From Pseudomonas muyukensis (GTDB taxonomy: Bacteria > Pseudomonadota > Gammaproteobacteria > Pseudomonadales > Pseudomonadaceae): a stretch of DNA of 64,000 bases. The stretch is taken from assembly GCF_019139535.1 (NCBI RefSeq), contig NZ_CP077073.1, positions 3,624,501-3,688,500 of the forward strand, in the 5' to 3' direction. Numbering within the stretch: position 1 is the stretch's first letter; every line of letters starts with the position of its first letter. The translations under genes and the position numbers were made by a program. Below are positions 17,560 through 26,490 of the stretch, piece after piece. A model generated the notes under the pieces. It did no database searches, had not been told where the DNA came from, and worked only from the letters and a program-made list of their open reading frames with translations.

Positions 17560-18404
17560 GCGGTAGCTTTCCCGAAGCCTTGCAGTTCTCGTTCGCGCCG
17601 GTGGTCAACCGCCTGGTCGATTGGCTGGTGCTGCATTACGGCGATCACCTGCGCAGCCTCTCCGATCAGTTGCTGCAGCTACTGGTGGGGCTGGAGAACC
17701 TGCTGCGCGCCCTGCCCTGGTGGTTGCTGTTGCTGCTGGTCGGCCTGCTCGCCTGGCACGCCAGCCGCAGCCTGGCCAGGGCCCTGGGGCTGACCGCGCT
17801 GCTGACGTTGATCGGCGTGCTGGGGCTGTGGGACAAGCTGTTGCAGACCCTGGCCCTGGTACTGGTGAGCACCGGCCTGTGCGTGCTGCTCGGCGTACCG
17901 TTGGGCATTGTCCTGGCCACCCGCCCGTTGGCCCGGCGCCTGCTGCTGCCGGTGCTCGACGTGATGCAGACGCTGCCGGCCTTCGTCTACCTGATCCCGG
18001 TGCTGATGCTGTTCGGCCTGGGCAAGGTGCCGGCGGTATTCGCCACCCTGATCTACGCCCTGCCGCCCCTGGTGCGCCTGACCCAGCTGGGCCTGGCACA
18101 GATCGACCCGTCACTGCTGCAGGCCGCCCATGGCCTGGGCGCCGGGCGCTGGCAGCGGCTGCGGCGCATCGCCCTGCCCCTGGCGCTGCCGAGCATCATG
18201 GCCGGGCTCAACCAGTCGGTGATGATGGCCCTGTCGATGGTGGTGGTGGCCTCGATGATCGGCGCCCGCGGGCTGGGTGAAGACGTGCTGGCCGGGATCC
18301 AGACCCTCAATGTCGGCCAGGGCGTCGAGGCGGGCCTGGCGATCGTCGCCCTGGCCATGGTCATCGACCGCATCAGCCAGGCCTACGGGCAGCCCAGGCG
18401 CTGA
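17556..18404 (+). CDS. ABC transporter permease (ProW/OpuAB type)
   Basis: 282-aa inner-membrane permease with about six or seven membrane segments and the BPD_transp_1 coupling motif (LGAGRWQRLRRIALPLALPSIMAGLNQ, EAA loop around residues 190-215). It begins with GTG at 17556, overlapping the TGA of the binding protein by four bases. It would form the channel for the ProX-like protein. No ProV-like ATPase is in this operon or anywhere in the window, so the energy-coupling subunit must be shared or encoded elsewhere. A LysR gene starts 53 bp downstream on the same strand. Confidence 0.9.
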   Translation: MSGSFPEALQFSFAPVVNRLVDWLVLHYGDHLRSLSDQLLQLLVGLENLLRALPWWLLLLLVGLLAWHASRSLARALGLTALLTLIGVLGLWDKLLQTLALVLVSTGLCVLLGVPLGIVLATRPLARRLLLPVLDVMQTLPAFVYLIPVLMLFGLGKVPAVFATLIYALPPLVRLTQLGLAQIDPSLLQAAHGLGAGRWQRLRRIALPLALPSIMAGLNQSVMMALSMVVVASMIGARGLGEDVLAGIQTLNVGQGVEAGLAIVALAMVIDRISQAYGQPRR

Positions 18405-18457
18405 GCCAGGTATTCGCGTATCGTGTCCGCCATGCCAGCCACCGGAGCCTGCCTCGC

Positions 18458-19321
18458 GTGTCCCTCAAAGCCCTGCGCACCCTGGTCACCATCGCCCGCC
18501 ACGGCACCTTCGCCCGTGCCGCCGACCTGCTGAGCCTGACCCCGTCGGCCGTGAGCCTGCATATCAAGACCCTCGAGGACGAACTGCAGGTGGCCTTGTT
18601 CGACCGCAGCCGTCGGCAAGTGGTGCTCACCGAGGCCGGCCAGTTGGCCGTGGCTCGCGCCGAGGGGATTCTTGCCGCCTACGACGAACTGGCCGACACC
18701 CTGGCCAGCGGCCCGGCCCTGCGCGGCCGGCTGCGCATCGGTGCCATCCACACAGTGCTGGCCCGGCGCCTGCCGCGGGCGCTGGTGTGGATCAAGGCGC
18801 ACCACCCGCAACTGCATGTCAGCGTGGTCTCCGGCATGTCGGCGGAGCTGGCGCGGCGGGTCGAGGATGGCGAGCTGGACGCGGCCATCACCACCGAGCC
18901 GGTCAGCCCCTATCCGCAGAGCCTGCACTACGTGCCCTTGTTCGAAGACCGCTTCTGGGCCATCGCCAGCGCCGAGCTGGCTGGGCAGAGCCTGCCCGCG
19001 TTGCTCGCCAGCCAGCCGTTCCTGCGCTTCGACAAGCGTGCCTGGGCCGGTCGGCAGATCGAGCAGGAGCTGCGCCGCCAGCGCCTGCAAGTCAGCGAGC
19101 AAATGGAACTGGACAGCCAGGAAGCGCTGGCGCGCATGGCCGCCATGGGCCTGGGGGTGGCGATCATCCCCATGAGCGACGACGACCTGGCCCGCCTGCC
19201 GGCAGCCAGCGTGCTGCCCTTCGGCGAGCCTCAACTGACCCGGCGCATGGTGCTGCTCGAACACGAGAAGAGCCAGCGCAGGCATTTGAGCGCGGTGCTG
19301 AAAACGGCGCTGGAGGCCTAG
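18458..19321 (+). CDS. LysR-family transcriptional regulator
   Basis: 287-aa LTTR with the N-terminal winged HTH (SLKALRTLVTIARHGTFARAADLLSLTPSAVSLHIKTLEDEL pattern, residues 2-43) and a periplasmic-binding-like effector domain. The start is GTG at 18458. Situated 53 bp after the ABC permease on the same strand, it probably regulates that transporter or the AEC transporter following it; that is inference from context. Confidence 0.9.
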   Translation: MSLKALRTLVTIARHGTFARAADLLSLTPSAVSLHIKTLEDELQVALFDRSRRQVVLTEAGQLAVARAEGILAAYDELADTLASGPALRGRLRIGAIHTVLARRLPRALVWIKAHHPQLHVSVVSGMSAELARRVEDGELDAAITTEPVSPYPQSLHYVPLFEDRFWAIASAELAGQSLPALLASQPFLRFDKRAWAGRQIEQELRRQRLQVSEQMELDSQEALARMAAMGLGVAIIPMSDDDLARLPAASVLPFGEPQLTRRMVLLEHEKSQRRHLSAVLKTALEA

Positions 19322-19494
19322 CGGCTGTTTCGCCAGCACGCGCTGCCTGCAGGAGCCGGCTTGGCGGCGAAAGGGGCGCAACGCGGCCCCAGCAACAATG
19401 CAGTTTTTCTCAACAGTCGCTGCAGAAAACACCGTTTTTTCTGTGCACTGCCCTCCGCTACCCTGTGCCGGTACCCGTTCACGGACTGCCCGCC
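19322..19494. repeat. Single REP-like element in intergenic gap
   Basis: Around 19348-19390, GCAGGAGCCGGCTTGGCGGCG followed by GGGGCGCAACGCGGCCCC, the usual putida REP form with a second stem. The rest of the gap holds an AT-rich tract (19398-19445) that may contain the AEC gene promoter. Confidence 0.5.
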
Positions 19495-20412
19495 ATGCTC
19501 CACCTGCTGCTGACCACCCTGGTCCCGATCATCCTGCTCATCGCCCTGGGCACCTGGCTGCAGGTCCGCGGCTTTGTCGCCGAGAACTTCTGGCCTGGCG
19601 CCGAGCGCCTGAGCTACTACGTGCTGTTGCCCTCGCTGTTCCTGCATGGCCTGGCCAGCGCCAACCTCGACGGCGTGCCGGTGCTGGGCATGGTCGGCGT
19701 GCTGATGCTCTCGACCCTGCTCGGCGCCCTGTTGCTGCTGCTCTACCAGGGCGCGGCAAGCCATGACGGCGCCGATTTCACCTCGGTGTTCCAGGGCGGC
19801 GTGCGCTTCAACAACTATATCGGCGCCACCCTTGCCGCCGGCCTCTACGGCAGCGCCGGGATCGCCCTGGCGGCGGTGGCCAACGCCGCCATCGTGCCCC
19901 TGGTGAACCTGCTCTGCGTGCTGGTGTTCGCCCGTTTCAGCGCCCGCCACAGCTCGCCGGCCACGGTGCTCAGGGCAATCTTCGCCAATCCACTGATCGT
20001 CGGTTGCGCCGGCGGCCTGCTGCTGCGGGTGAGCGGCCTGGGGCTGCCAGCGGGGCTGGAGCCGACGGTCAAGGCCCTGGGCCAGGCCGCCTTGCCGCTG
20101 GGCTTGCTGTGTGTCGGCGCAGCCCTGGGTGGCGCGCGCCTGGGGCAACAGGTCAAGCCACTGCTGGCGGCCTCGCTGTTCAAGTTCCTGGTCATGCCGC
20201 TGACCACCTGGGGCCTGTGCCGCCTGCTCGGCCTGGGCGGCCAGGCGGCGGTGGTGGCGGTGCTGTTCCAGGCGCTGCCCACCGCCTCGTCTTCCTATGT
20301 GATGGCCCGCCAGATGGGCGGCAACGCGCCGCTGATGGCGACCATCATCGCTTTGCAGACCGTGCTTGGCGCCGCGACCCTGCCGTTGGTGCTGAGCCTG
20401 GCGCTGGGTTGA
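19495..20412 (+). CDS. AEC family (auxin efflux carrier-like) transporter
   Basis: 305-aa membrane protein with about ten hydrophobic helices in two five-helix repeats, including GGVRFNNYIGATLAAGLYGSAGIAL in the first half and ALPTASSSYVMARQMGGN in the second; both are signatures of bacterial AEC permeases that export or import carboxylates such as malate. Start is the ATG at 19495 (MLHLLLTTLVPIILL). The frame stays open far upstream, but that translation lies over the LysR gene in another frame and is a shadow. Confidence 0.9.
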   Translation: MLHLLLTTLVPIILLIALGTWLQVRGFVAENFWPGAERLSYYVLLPSLFLHGLASANLDGVPVLGMVGVLMLSTLLGALLLLLYQGAASHDGADFTSVFQGGVRFNNYIGATLAAGLYGSAGIALAAVANAAIVPLVNLLCVLVFARFSARHSSPATVLRAIFANPLIVGCAGGLLLRVSGLGLPAGLEPTVKALGQAALPLGLLCVGAALGGARLGQQVKPLLAASLFKFLVMPLTTWGLCRLLGLGGQAAVVAVLFQALPTASSSYVMARQMGGNAPLMATIIALQTVLGAATLPLVLSLALG

Positions 20413-20459
20413 CGCCGTTTGGCTAGACTCAGCTCAGCCCTCCCCAAGGAAGCGCGACC

Positions 20460-21068
20460 ATGCCCCCTGCCTGGATACTGTTCGGCCTGTCACTGCTCGC
20501 CAGCCCCCTGCTCCATGCCGCCGACAGCCCCAAGGCAGCGATCGCCGAAGACAAGGCGCAAGCACTCGAAGAAAAGGTGGTCGAAGACGCGCCGCCGCCA
20601 AAGCCGCAGGAAACCCTGAAACCCAGCGAGGTACAGGCCGTCGACCCGGCCGGCCAGGCACCGATGGACGACAGCATCACCTGCCTGGCCCGCACTATTT
20701 ACTGGGAAGCCAAGGGCGCCGATGACCGGGACATGCGCGCGGTGGCCAGCGTGGTGCTCAACCGCCTGGGGCACGACGGCTTCCCCAACAGCATCTGCGC
20801 GGTGGTCAAGCAAGGCGTGGAAAGCAAGAGCTGCCAGTTTTCCTGGTGGTGCGACGGGCGCCCCGACCAGGTGGAGGAAGCCGAGCGCTATGCCGTGGCC
20901 AAGGAAATCGCGCGCAAGGCGCTCAACCAGCAACTCAAGGATCCTACCGGCGGCGCGCTGTACTTCCATGACCGCAACGTCAAGCCCGACTGGGCCAAGG
21001 CCTACCGCAAGAGCGCCGAAACCCGGCACTTCCTGTTCTACCGGCCGAACCCGGCGTTGGCCCATTGA
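20460..21068 (+). CDS. SleB-like cell wall hydrolase (Hydrolase_2 domain)
   Basis: 202-aa secreted protein. A signal peptide (ILFGLSLLASPLLHA) is followed by an acidic/proline linker (residues about 20-70, with PPPKPQETLKP) and a Hydrolase_2 domain: ARTIYWEAKGADDRDMRAVASVVLNR with the catalytic Glu in YWEAKG, CQFSWWCDG and ALYFHDRNVKPDW. SleB-type enzymes are lytic transglycosylases that cut peptidoglycan. RBS AAGGAAG precedes the ATG. Likely periplasmic wall remodelling in this non-sporulating host. Confidence 0.9.
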   Translation: MPPAWILFGLSLLASPLLHAADSPKAAIAEDKAQALEEKVVEDAPPPKPQETLKPSEVQAVDPAGQAPMDDSITCLARTIYWEAKGADDRDMRAVASVVLNRLGHDGFPNSICAVVKQGVESKSCQFSWWCDGRPDQVEEAERYAVAKEIARKALNQQLKDPTGGALYFHDRNVKPDWAKAYRKSAETRHFLFYRPNPALAH

Positions 21069-21236
21069 GCCATGGCAAATCGCACTTTCCCGATTACCCA
21101 CGGTCTACTCCCTCTTTTGCCGCTCGCAATCGATTGCCGGGCGTTTTCACGCATCGCACAACGCCGGGCCAAACGCCGCGCGCTTGTGTAGGATGAGCAG
21201 CGCAGACCCGACGCTGCCAGTTACAGGGAGATCCAC

Positions 21237-22094
21237 ATGCGCGTCCCATCCGTTGCCTGCCTCTTCGGCCTGACGCTGGGCCTGCTCGCCAGCAGCGGCG
21301 CCCAGGCCTTCACCGGCGAAGAAGCGCAACTGATCGATACGATCAACCGTTACCGCAGCCAGGCCCAGCGCTGCGCTGGCGAAGCCTCGCTGGAACTGCC
21401 GCCGCTCAACAGCGACACGCGCCTGGCGCTGTCGCCGGAAGGCACCCGCGACCTGCAGCAGGCCATGACCCGCGCCGCCTACCCCATGGTCAACGTGCAA
21501 GCCATCAGCCTGTCTGGCCCGCGCGACGCCAAGGCGGCGATGAAGGCCGTCGAGGAAAGCTTCTGCCAGGTGGTGCTCGACCCGCAGTTCGTCGATATCG
21601 GCGTCAGCCAGGAAGGCCGCGACTGGCGCATCGTCCTGGCCCGGCCACTGCTCAGCGGTCGTCTGGGCGACTGGCAGGCCGAAGGCCAGAAGCTGCTGCA
21701 GGAAGTCAACGCCGCGCGCAACCTGCCGCGCCAGTGCGGCGGCCAGCCCTACCCGGCCGCCCCGGCCCTGACCTGGAGCACGACCCTGGCCGGGGTCGCC
21801 GCCACCCACACGCGCAACATGGCCAACCAGAACTTCTTCGACCATATCGACCGCGACGGCCGCACCCCAGGCGACCGCGCGGAGCTGGCCGGCTACCTGT
21901 ACCGGCAGATCGGCGAGAACATCGCCGCCGGGCGCGACACCGCGCGCAAGGTGGTCGATGGCTGGCTGGCCAGCCCTGGGCATTGCGCCACCCTGATGAA
22001 CCCGGACTTCCGTGAACTGGGCGCGGCCTATGCCGTGGACCCGAAGAGCGATGCCGGCATCTACTGGACGGGGTTGTTCGGTACGCCGCAGTAG
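21237..22094 (+). CDS. CAP-domain (SCP/PR1-like) secreted protein
   Basis: 285-aa protein with signal peptide (VACLFGLTLGLLASSGAQA). The C-terminal CAP domain (about residues 150-285) shows LTWSTTLAGVAATHTRNMANQNFFDHIDRDG, then GENIAAG and WLASPGHCATLMNPDFRELGAAY, with the conserved His and Glu residues of the CAP cavity. The N-terminal 120 residues resemble a degenerate extra module starting QLIDTINRYRSQAQRC. The molecular role of bacterial CAP proteins is not settled. RBS: CAGGGAG before the ATG. Confidence 0.9.
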   Translation: MRVPSVACLFGLTLGLLASSGAQAFTGEEAQLIDTINRYRSQAQRCAGEASLELPPLNSDTRLALSPEGTRDLQQAMTRAAYPMVNVQAISLSGPRDAKAAMKAVEESFCQVVLDPQFVDIGVSQEGRDWRIVLARPLLSGRLGDWQAEGQKLLQEVNAARNLPRQCGGQPYPAAPALTWSTTLAGVAATHTRNMANQNFFDHIDRDGRTPGDRAELAGYLYRQIGENIAAGRDTARKVVDGWLASPGHCATLMNPDFRELGAAYAVDPKSDAGIYWTGLFGTPQ

Positions 22095-22164
22095 GGCACG
22101 AAAGATCCGCCTGCCATGCACACCCCCTGTGGCAGCATGGCCATGGAGGCGCACCGCCGCGATC

Positions 22165-23127
22165 TCACGACCTGCGCAACGCCTGCGCCGTGCAGCCAAA
22201 GCGCCGCCGCACCCACTTGCCCAGGTAACTGGCGTCGCCCATGCCCACTTCATCGGCGATCTGCGCCAGGCTGTGGCTGGAGTTGAGCAGCCGCCAGCGC
22301 GCCTGCTGCAAGCGCATCTCCAGCCACCAGGCCTTGGCACTCATGCCATGACTGGCCTGGAACTGGCGGTCGAGCTGGCGCCGACTGATACCCAGCTCGG
22401 CGGCCAAGGCCTCGATGGTCACTGGCGCCGCCAGGTGATGGCGCATCAGCGCGCTTGCCCGTTGCACCGCGCGCGCCTGCTCCGGCCCTGCCTCCAGCGA
22501 ACGCAGGGCATGGCGGCTGTCGCGGCTCTCGTCCACCAGCATGTCGGCCAGGCCCTTGAGCGCCCGGGCCCGGCCACTGGACTGGGCGATCAGGGCCACC
22601 GCCAGGTCGATGGCGGCGGTGCCGCCGGCACAACTGATGCGCGCGCCATCGAAGCAGTACAACTGCTCGGTCAGCACCTGTAGCTGCGGGAACGACGCGC
22701 GAAACTCGGCCTCGTGGCGCCAGTGCAGCACCACCTTGTGGCCCTCCAGCAAACCGCAGGCGGCCAGCAGGAACGCCGCGTTGTCGATGCTCACCAGCTT
22801 CACCCCCGCCTTCACCGCCTGGCGCAGCAAAGGTTTGTAGCGCGGGGCCAGCGCCGCGGTGGCCGCGGCATTGCGCCCACCGAACAGCACCAGGTAATCG
22901 AAGTCGCTCCAGTCCAGCTGTTGCGCGGTCAGCTCCACCTGCACCACCGCGCCACTGCTCGATTCCACCGGGGTGGCATCGAGCCCGAGGATGCGCCAAC
23001 TGCAGTAGCGCTGGCGGCTGTAGTCCTCGTCATCGGCCGAAAACCGCAATTTGTCGAGAAAACCGCCAAAGGGCAGCAGCGCGAACGCCGGCAAGGGCAG
23101 GATCAGCAAGCGTAGGTCGGGTGTCAT
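22165..23127 (-). CDS. GlxA-family AraC-type regulator with DJ-1/PfpI domain
   Basis: 320-aa regulator: N-terminal DJ-1/PfpI-like amidase-fold domain (residues about 1-190, with LVLFGGRNAAATA and CAGGTAAIDLAVALI) and a C-terminal AraC double HTH (about 215-315: APVTIEALAAELGISRRQLDRQF and SLAQIADEVGMGDASYLGKWV). Relatives such as CdhR, GbdR and ArgR sense choline-derived compounds or amino acids. The ATG at 23127 was chosen; the longer frame to 23220 adds 31 unlikely residues. Divergent from a LysE/RhtB exporter 99 bp away, the likely target. Confidence 0.9.
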   Translation of the reverse strand: MTPDLRLLILPLPAFALLPFGGFLDKLRFSADDEDYSRQRYCSWRILGLDATPVESSSGAVVQVELTAQQLDWSDFDYLVLFGGRNAAATAALAPRYKPLLRQAVKAGVKLVSIDNAAFLLAACGLLEGHKVVLHWRHEAEFRASFPQLQVLTEQLYCFDGARISCAGGTAAIDLAVALIAQSSGRARALKGLADMLVDESRDSRHALRSLEAGPEQARAVQRASALMRHHLAAPVTIEALAAELGISRRQLDRQFQASHGMSAKAWWLEMRLQQARWRLLNSSHSLAQIADEVGMGDASYLGKWVRRRFGCTAQALRRS

Positions 23128-23226
23128 CGGGCGTCCAGATAGAACCGTTGAATGTCCAGATAATACCCGCCCATTGCAACACTGTGCCCTACACTGGCGC
23201 CCTGAATTGGTTAAAGGCACCTAGGC

Positions 23227-23838
23227 ATGGCACTCGACACCTGGCTCATCTACCTGCTGGCCAGCATTGGCCTGTCGCTGACCCCCGGCCCCAACAGCCT
23301 GCTGGCCCTGACCCACGGCGCGCTATACGGTGCCCGGCGAACGCTGTTCACCATTGTTGGCGGGGTGTTCGGTTTCAGCGCCCTGATCGCCCTGACCATG
23401 TTCGGCCTGAGCGCCCTGCTGCAAGCCTCGGCCTCGCTGCTGGGCGTGCTCAAGTGGCTGGGCGGGGCCTATCTGCTGTGGCTGGGCATCCAGTTGTGGC
23501 GCAGCCCGGCGCTGCACCTGGAGCAGCCCCAGGGCAGCGCCCGGTTGAGCAATGCCGGGCTGTTCCGCCAGGGCTGCCTGTCGGCCATGGCCAACCCCAA
23601 GGTGCTGTTGTTCTACGGCGCCTTCCTGCCTCAGTTCATCGACCCGCAGCGTGGCTTGCTGCTGCAGTTCGTGGTGATGGCGGCGACCTTCGCCAGCGTC
23701 GAGTGCCTGGTCGAATACCTGCTGGCGCGCCTGGCGTTTCGTATTCGCCCGTGGCTGGCCAAGGGTGGCCGGGGCTTCAACCGTTGTTGCGGGGGATTGT
23801 TCGCGGTAATCGGCGTGGCCTTGCCACTGGGGCGTTAG
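23227..23838 (+). CDS. LysE/RhtB-family amino-acid exporter
   Basis: 203-aa inner-membrane protein with about six helices. The LysE signature is at the start (LTPGPNSLLALTHGALYGAR, residues 18-38), followed by LKWLGGAYLLWLGIQLWR and ANPKVLLFYGAFLPQFIDP. It probably exports an amino acid or related compound. The divergent GlxA-type regulator (22165-23127) is the likely controller. Convergent with the MFS gene. Confidence 0.92.
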   Translation: MALDTWLIYLLASIGLSLTPGPNSLLALTHGALYGARRTLFTIVGGVFGFSALIALTMFGLSALLQASASLLGVLKWLGGAYLLWLGIQLWRSPALHLEQPQGSARLSNAGLFRQGCLSAMANPKVLLFYGAFLPQFIDPQRGLLLQFVVMAATFASVECLVEYLLARLAFRIRPWLAKGGRGFNRCCGGLFAVIGVALPLGR

Positions 23839-23876
23839 CCGGACGTGACCGGCCCGCTCGCGCAAGGCCCTGTCGC

Positions 23877-25082
23877 TCAACGGCCTCGCCCATCCGCGAC
23901 CAGCAGGAACACCGCCAGCGCCACCGCCGGCAACCCCGCCCCCAGCAGCGCCACGCCGCCCCAGCCGAACTGCGCGTATACCCCGCTGGCCAGCGCCGAG
24001 CCCACGGCCCCGCCGAGGAAGATGCTGGTCATGTACAGCGCATTGAGCCGCCCGCGGCTGGCCGGGTCCAGCGCATAGACCTCGCGCTGGCCGATCACCA
24101 TGTTCATCTGCACCGTGAAATCCAGCAGCACCCCGGTCAGCCCCAGGCCAATCACGCTCATGCCCGGCGCGCTGACACCAATCACCAGCGCCAGCGGCGC
24201 CAAGCCCATCGCCAGCAGCGACGCCCGCCGCCCATGCCCGGCATCGGCCAGGCGCCCGGCCAGCGGCGCCGCCACCGCGCCCACCGCCCCGACCAGGGCG
24301 AACAGGGCAATCTGGCTCTGGCTCAGGCCATGTTCCTGCGCCAGCGCCAAGGGCACGGCGGTCCAGTACAGGCTGAAGGCGGCGAACATCAGCGCCTGGT
24401 ACAACGCCCGCTGGCGCAGCAGCGGATAGCGGCGCAGCAGCACCAGCAGCGAGCGCATCAGCCCGGCGTAGCTGGCCTTGTGCTCAGGCACCCGGCGCGG
24501 CAGGGTCAGCGCCAGCAGCAGGATGATCGCCAGCATCACCCCGGCGGCGCCGATGAACACCACGCGCCAGCCGAAGTGATCGGCCACCAGGCTCGACAGC
24601 GGACGCGCCAGCAGGATACCCAGCAGCAAACCGCCCATGATGTTGCCCACCACCCGCCCGCGCTGCTGCTCGGGGGCCAGGTGCGCCGCCAGGGGAATCA
24701 GCATCTGCACCGACACCGAGCTGAAACCGATCAACCCGGCATAGGCCAGGAACGCAGCCCCCTGGCCGTGGCCACGGGTGCCGGCCAACAAGAGACTGAG
24801 CGTGGCCAGTAGCGCGGTGGCGACCATCAGCCGGCGGTTTTCCAGCAAGTCGGCCAACGGCACCAGCAGCAACAGGCCCAGGGCATAGCCCAGCTGGGTC
24901 AGGGACACGATCAGGCTGGCACGCTCGCCGGACAGGCCCAGGTCCGGGGCGATCAGCCCGACGATGGGTTGCGCGTAGTAGATATTGGCGACGATGGCGC
25001 CGCAGCAGAACGCCAGCAGGATCACCAGGGCCCGGCTCAGACCGGGGACCGAGGGCTGGGCGACAGCCAGGGAAGGATGCAT
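23877..25082 (-). CDS. MFS transporter (DHA-type drug/metabolite efflux)
   Basis: 401-aa major facilitator with 12 predicted helices. The N-terminal IVANIYYAQPIVGLIAPDLGLS and LVPLADLLENRRLM (motif A-like) and LMSxxILxGGAVGSALASGVYAQFGW near the C-terminus match the YnfM/Bcr-like MFS group seen next to LysR regulators in Pseudomonas. ATG at 25082 (MHPSLAVAQPS). The LysR gene lies 106 bp upstream on the same strand. Confidence 0.9.
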   Translation of the reverse strand: MHPSLAVAQPSVPGLSRALVILLAFCCGAIVANIYYAQPIVGLIAPDLGLSGERASLIVSLTQLGYALGLLLLVPLADLLENRRLMVATALLATLSLLLAGTRGHGQGAAFLAYAGLIGFSSVSVQMLIPLAAHLAPEQQRGRVVGNIMGGLLLGILLARPLSSLVADHFGWRVVFIGAAGVMLAIILLLALTLPRRVPEHKASYAGLMRSLLVLLRRYPLLRQRALYQALMFAAFSLYWTAVPLALAQEHGLSQSQIALFALVGAVGAVAAPLAGRLADAGHGRRASLLAMGLAPLALVIGVSAPGMSVIGLGLTGVLLDFTVQMNMVIGQREVYALDPASRGRLNALYMTSIFLGGAVGSALASGVYAQFGWGGVALLGAGLPAVALAVFLLVADGRGR

Positions 25083-25188
25083 GGGGCAATGCCTCGCAAA
25101 CGACGGAAAGTGCGCGCATAGTGCCGTGCCCGCCCCCGGGCGAGAATCCACCGCCTGCGCAACGGGCTTTTGCGCAGCGCGCAACGGT

Positions 25189-26088
25189 TCAGCCTGCCAG
25201 CAGTGCCTCGCAGAACGCCACGAACGCCATCACTCGCCGCGAACCGCGGTGGTTGGGCAGGTACAAGGCATTGATCCCGGTGCTGGCGATGCCGGGGCTG
25301 ACCTCCCAGTCGGCGAACAGGCGGTGCAGGCGCCCGGCCTCGACATCGCCGCGCACCAGCCAGTCGGCCAGCAGCGCGACGCCACTGCCGGCAATGGCGG
25401 CCTCGCGCAACAGGTCGGCGTTGGCGCTGCGCAGGGGCCCGGCGACATTCAGCTCCAGGGTCTGCTGCCCCTGGCGCAGCCGCCAGGGCCGGGCAGCCTG
25501 GCCGTAGCGAAAGCGCAGGCAGGCGCAATCGGCCAGTTGTTGCGGCTGCTGCAAGGGCGCCCGCGCCGCCAGGTAAGCCGGGCTGGCCACCAGCCAACGC
25601 TGGAAATGCCCCAAGCGGCGGCACACCAGTTCGTCGCTGGGGGCAGGCTCGCCGAGGCGGATGGTCAGGTCGTAGCGACCCTCGAGCAGGTCGTCGAAGC
25701 GATCGCTCAGGTCGATGTCCAGCTCCAGCCCCGGGTGGCGCGCCAGAAACGCGCCCAGGTGCGGGGCGATCACCCGCCGCCCGAACTCCACCGGCAGGCA
25801 CAGGCGCAGCACCCCCACCGGCGCCTCGCCACGGTCGGCGACGCTGGCATCGGCATCGGCCAGGGCCTCGACGATATCCCGCGCACGCTGGTAGTAACCG
25901 GCACCGGCTTCGGTCAGGCTCACCTGGCGGGTCGAGCGATTGAACAGGCTGGCGCCCAGGTCCTGCTCCAGGGCGTCGACCAACCGCGACACCGACGAGG
26001 TCGCCACGCCGAGCTTGCGCGCGGCGGCGGAAAACCCCCGGGCCTCGACAGTGGCCATGAACGCCTTGATCGCCAGCAGCTTGTCCAT
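25189..26088 (-). CDS. LysR-family transcriptional regulator
   Basis: 299-aa LTTR of the DsdC/AaeR-like group. The HTH is MDKLLAIKAFMATVEARGFS then AAARKLGVATSSVSRLVDALEQ (residues 1-42), followed by the effector domain. It is 106 bp upstream of the MFS gene on the same strand and 72 bp divergent from a small cupin gene, both plausible targets. Confidence 0.92.
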   Translation of the reverse strand: MDKLLAIKAFMATVEARGFSAAARKLGVATSSVSRLVDALEQDLGASLFNRSTRQVSLTEAGAGYYQRARDIVEALADADASVADRGEAPVGVLRLCLPVEFGRRVIAPHLGAFLARHPGLELDIDLSDRFDDLLEGRYDLTIRLGEPAPSDELVCRRLGHFQRWLVASPAYLAARAPLQQPQQLADCACLRFRYGQAARPWRLRQGQQTLELNVAGPLRSANADLLREAAIAGSGVALLADWLVRGDVEAGRLHRLFADWEVSPGIASTGINALYLPNHRGSRRVMAFVAFCEALLAG

Positions 26089-26160
26089 TGCACTTTCCCT
26101 GGGGCAAAGCCGGGAACCTTCCTACAATCTTGCCGTGCAATCAACTCCATGGAGGTCTTC

Positions 26161-26490
26161 ATGCCTGGCAACCTGTTCACCGCCCTGCCGCCCCTGGACG
26201 CCCAGGCCGAGGAGCAATTGAGCACCCTGCTCGAACGCCCGGGCGTGCGCATCGAGCGCATCGTTTCCACTGGCCAGGCCAGCCCGCCCGGCTTCTGGTA
26301 CGACCAGGACGAAGGCGAATGGGTGGTGCTGCTCAGCGGCAGCGCCGGGCTGCAGTTGGCGCATGAAAACCTGCCTCGCGTGCTGCGCGCTGGCGATCAC
26401 CTGGACATCCCCGCCCACTGCCGCCACCGGGTGGCCTGGACCGAACCCGGCGTGGCGACGGTGTGGCTGGCGGTGTTCTATCGCGCCTGA
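26161..26490 (+). CDS. Small cupin-domain protein
   Basis: 109-aa single cupin. The barrel motifs appear as GFWYDQDEGEWVVLLSGSAGLQL and LRAGDHLDIPAHCRHRVAWTEP; the first motif has Asp/Glu in place of the usual two His, while the second keeps HCRHR, so metal binding is uncertain. ATG at 26161; an in-frame ATG 12 bases earlier (26149) is an alternative. The 3' end overlaps the convergent MATE gene by 13 bases. Confidence 0.85.
   Translation: MPGNLFTALPPLDAQAEEQLSTLLERPGVRIERIVSTGQASPPGFWYDQDEGEWVVLLSGSAGLQLAHENLPRVLRAGDHLDIPAHCRHRVAWTEPGVATVWLAVFYRA

Noticed and set aside
18277..19494. Upstream extension of the AEC transporter frame (711 aa in total)
   Set aside because: The extension overlaps the ABC permease end and LysR gene in another frame and is Pro/Arg/Gly-rich; the transporter begins at 19495.
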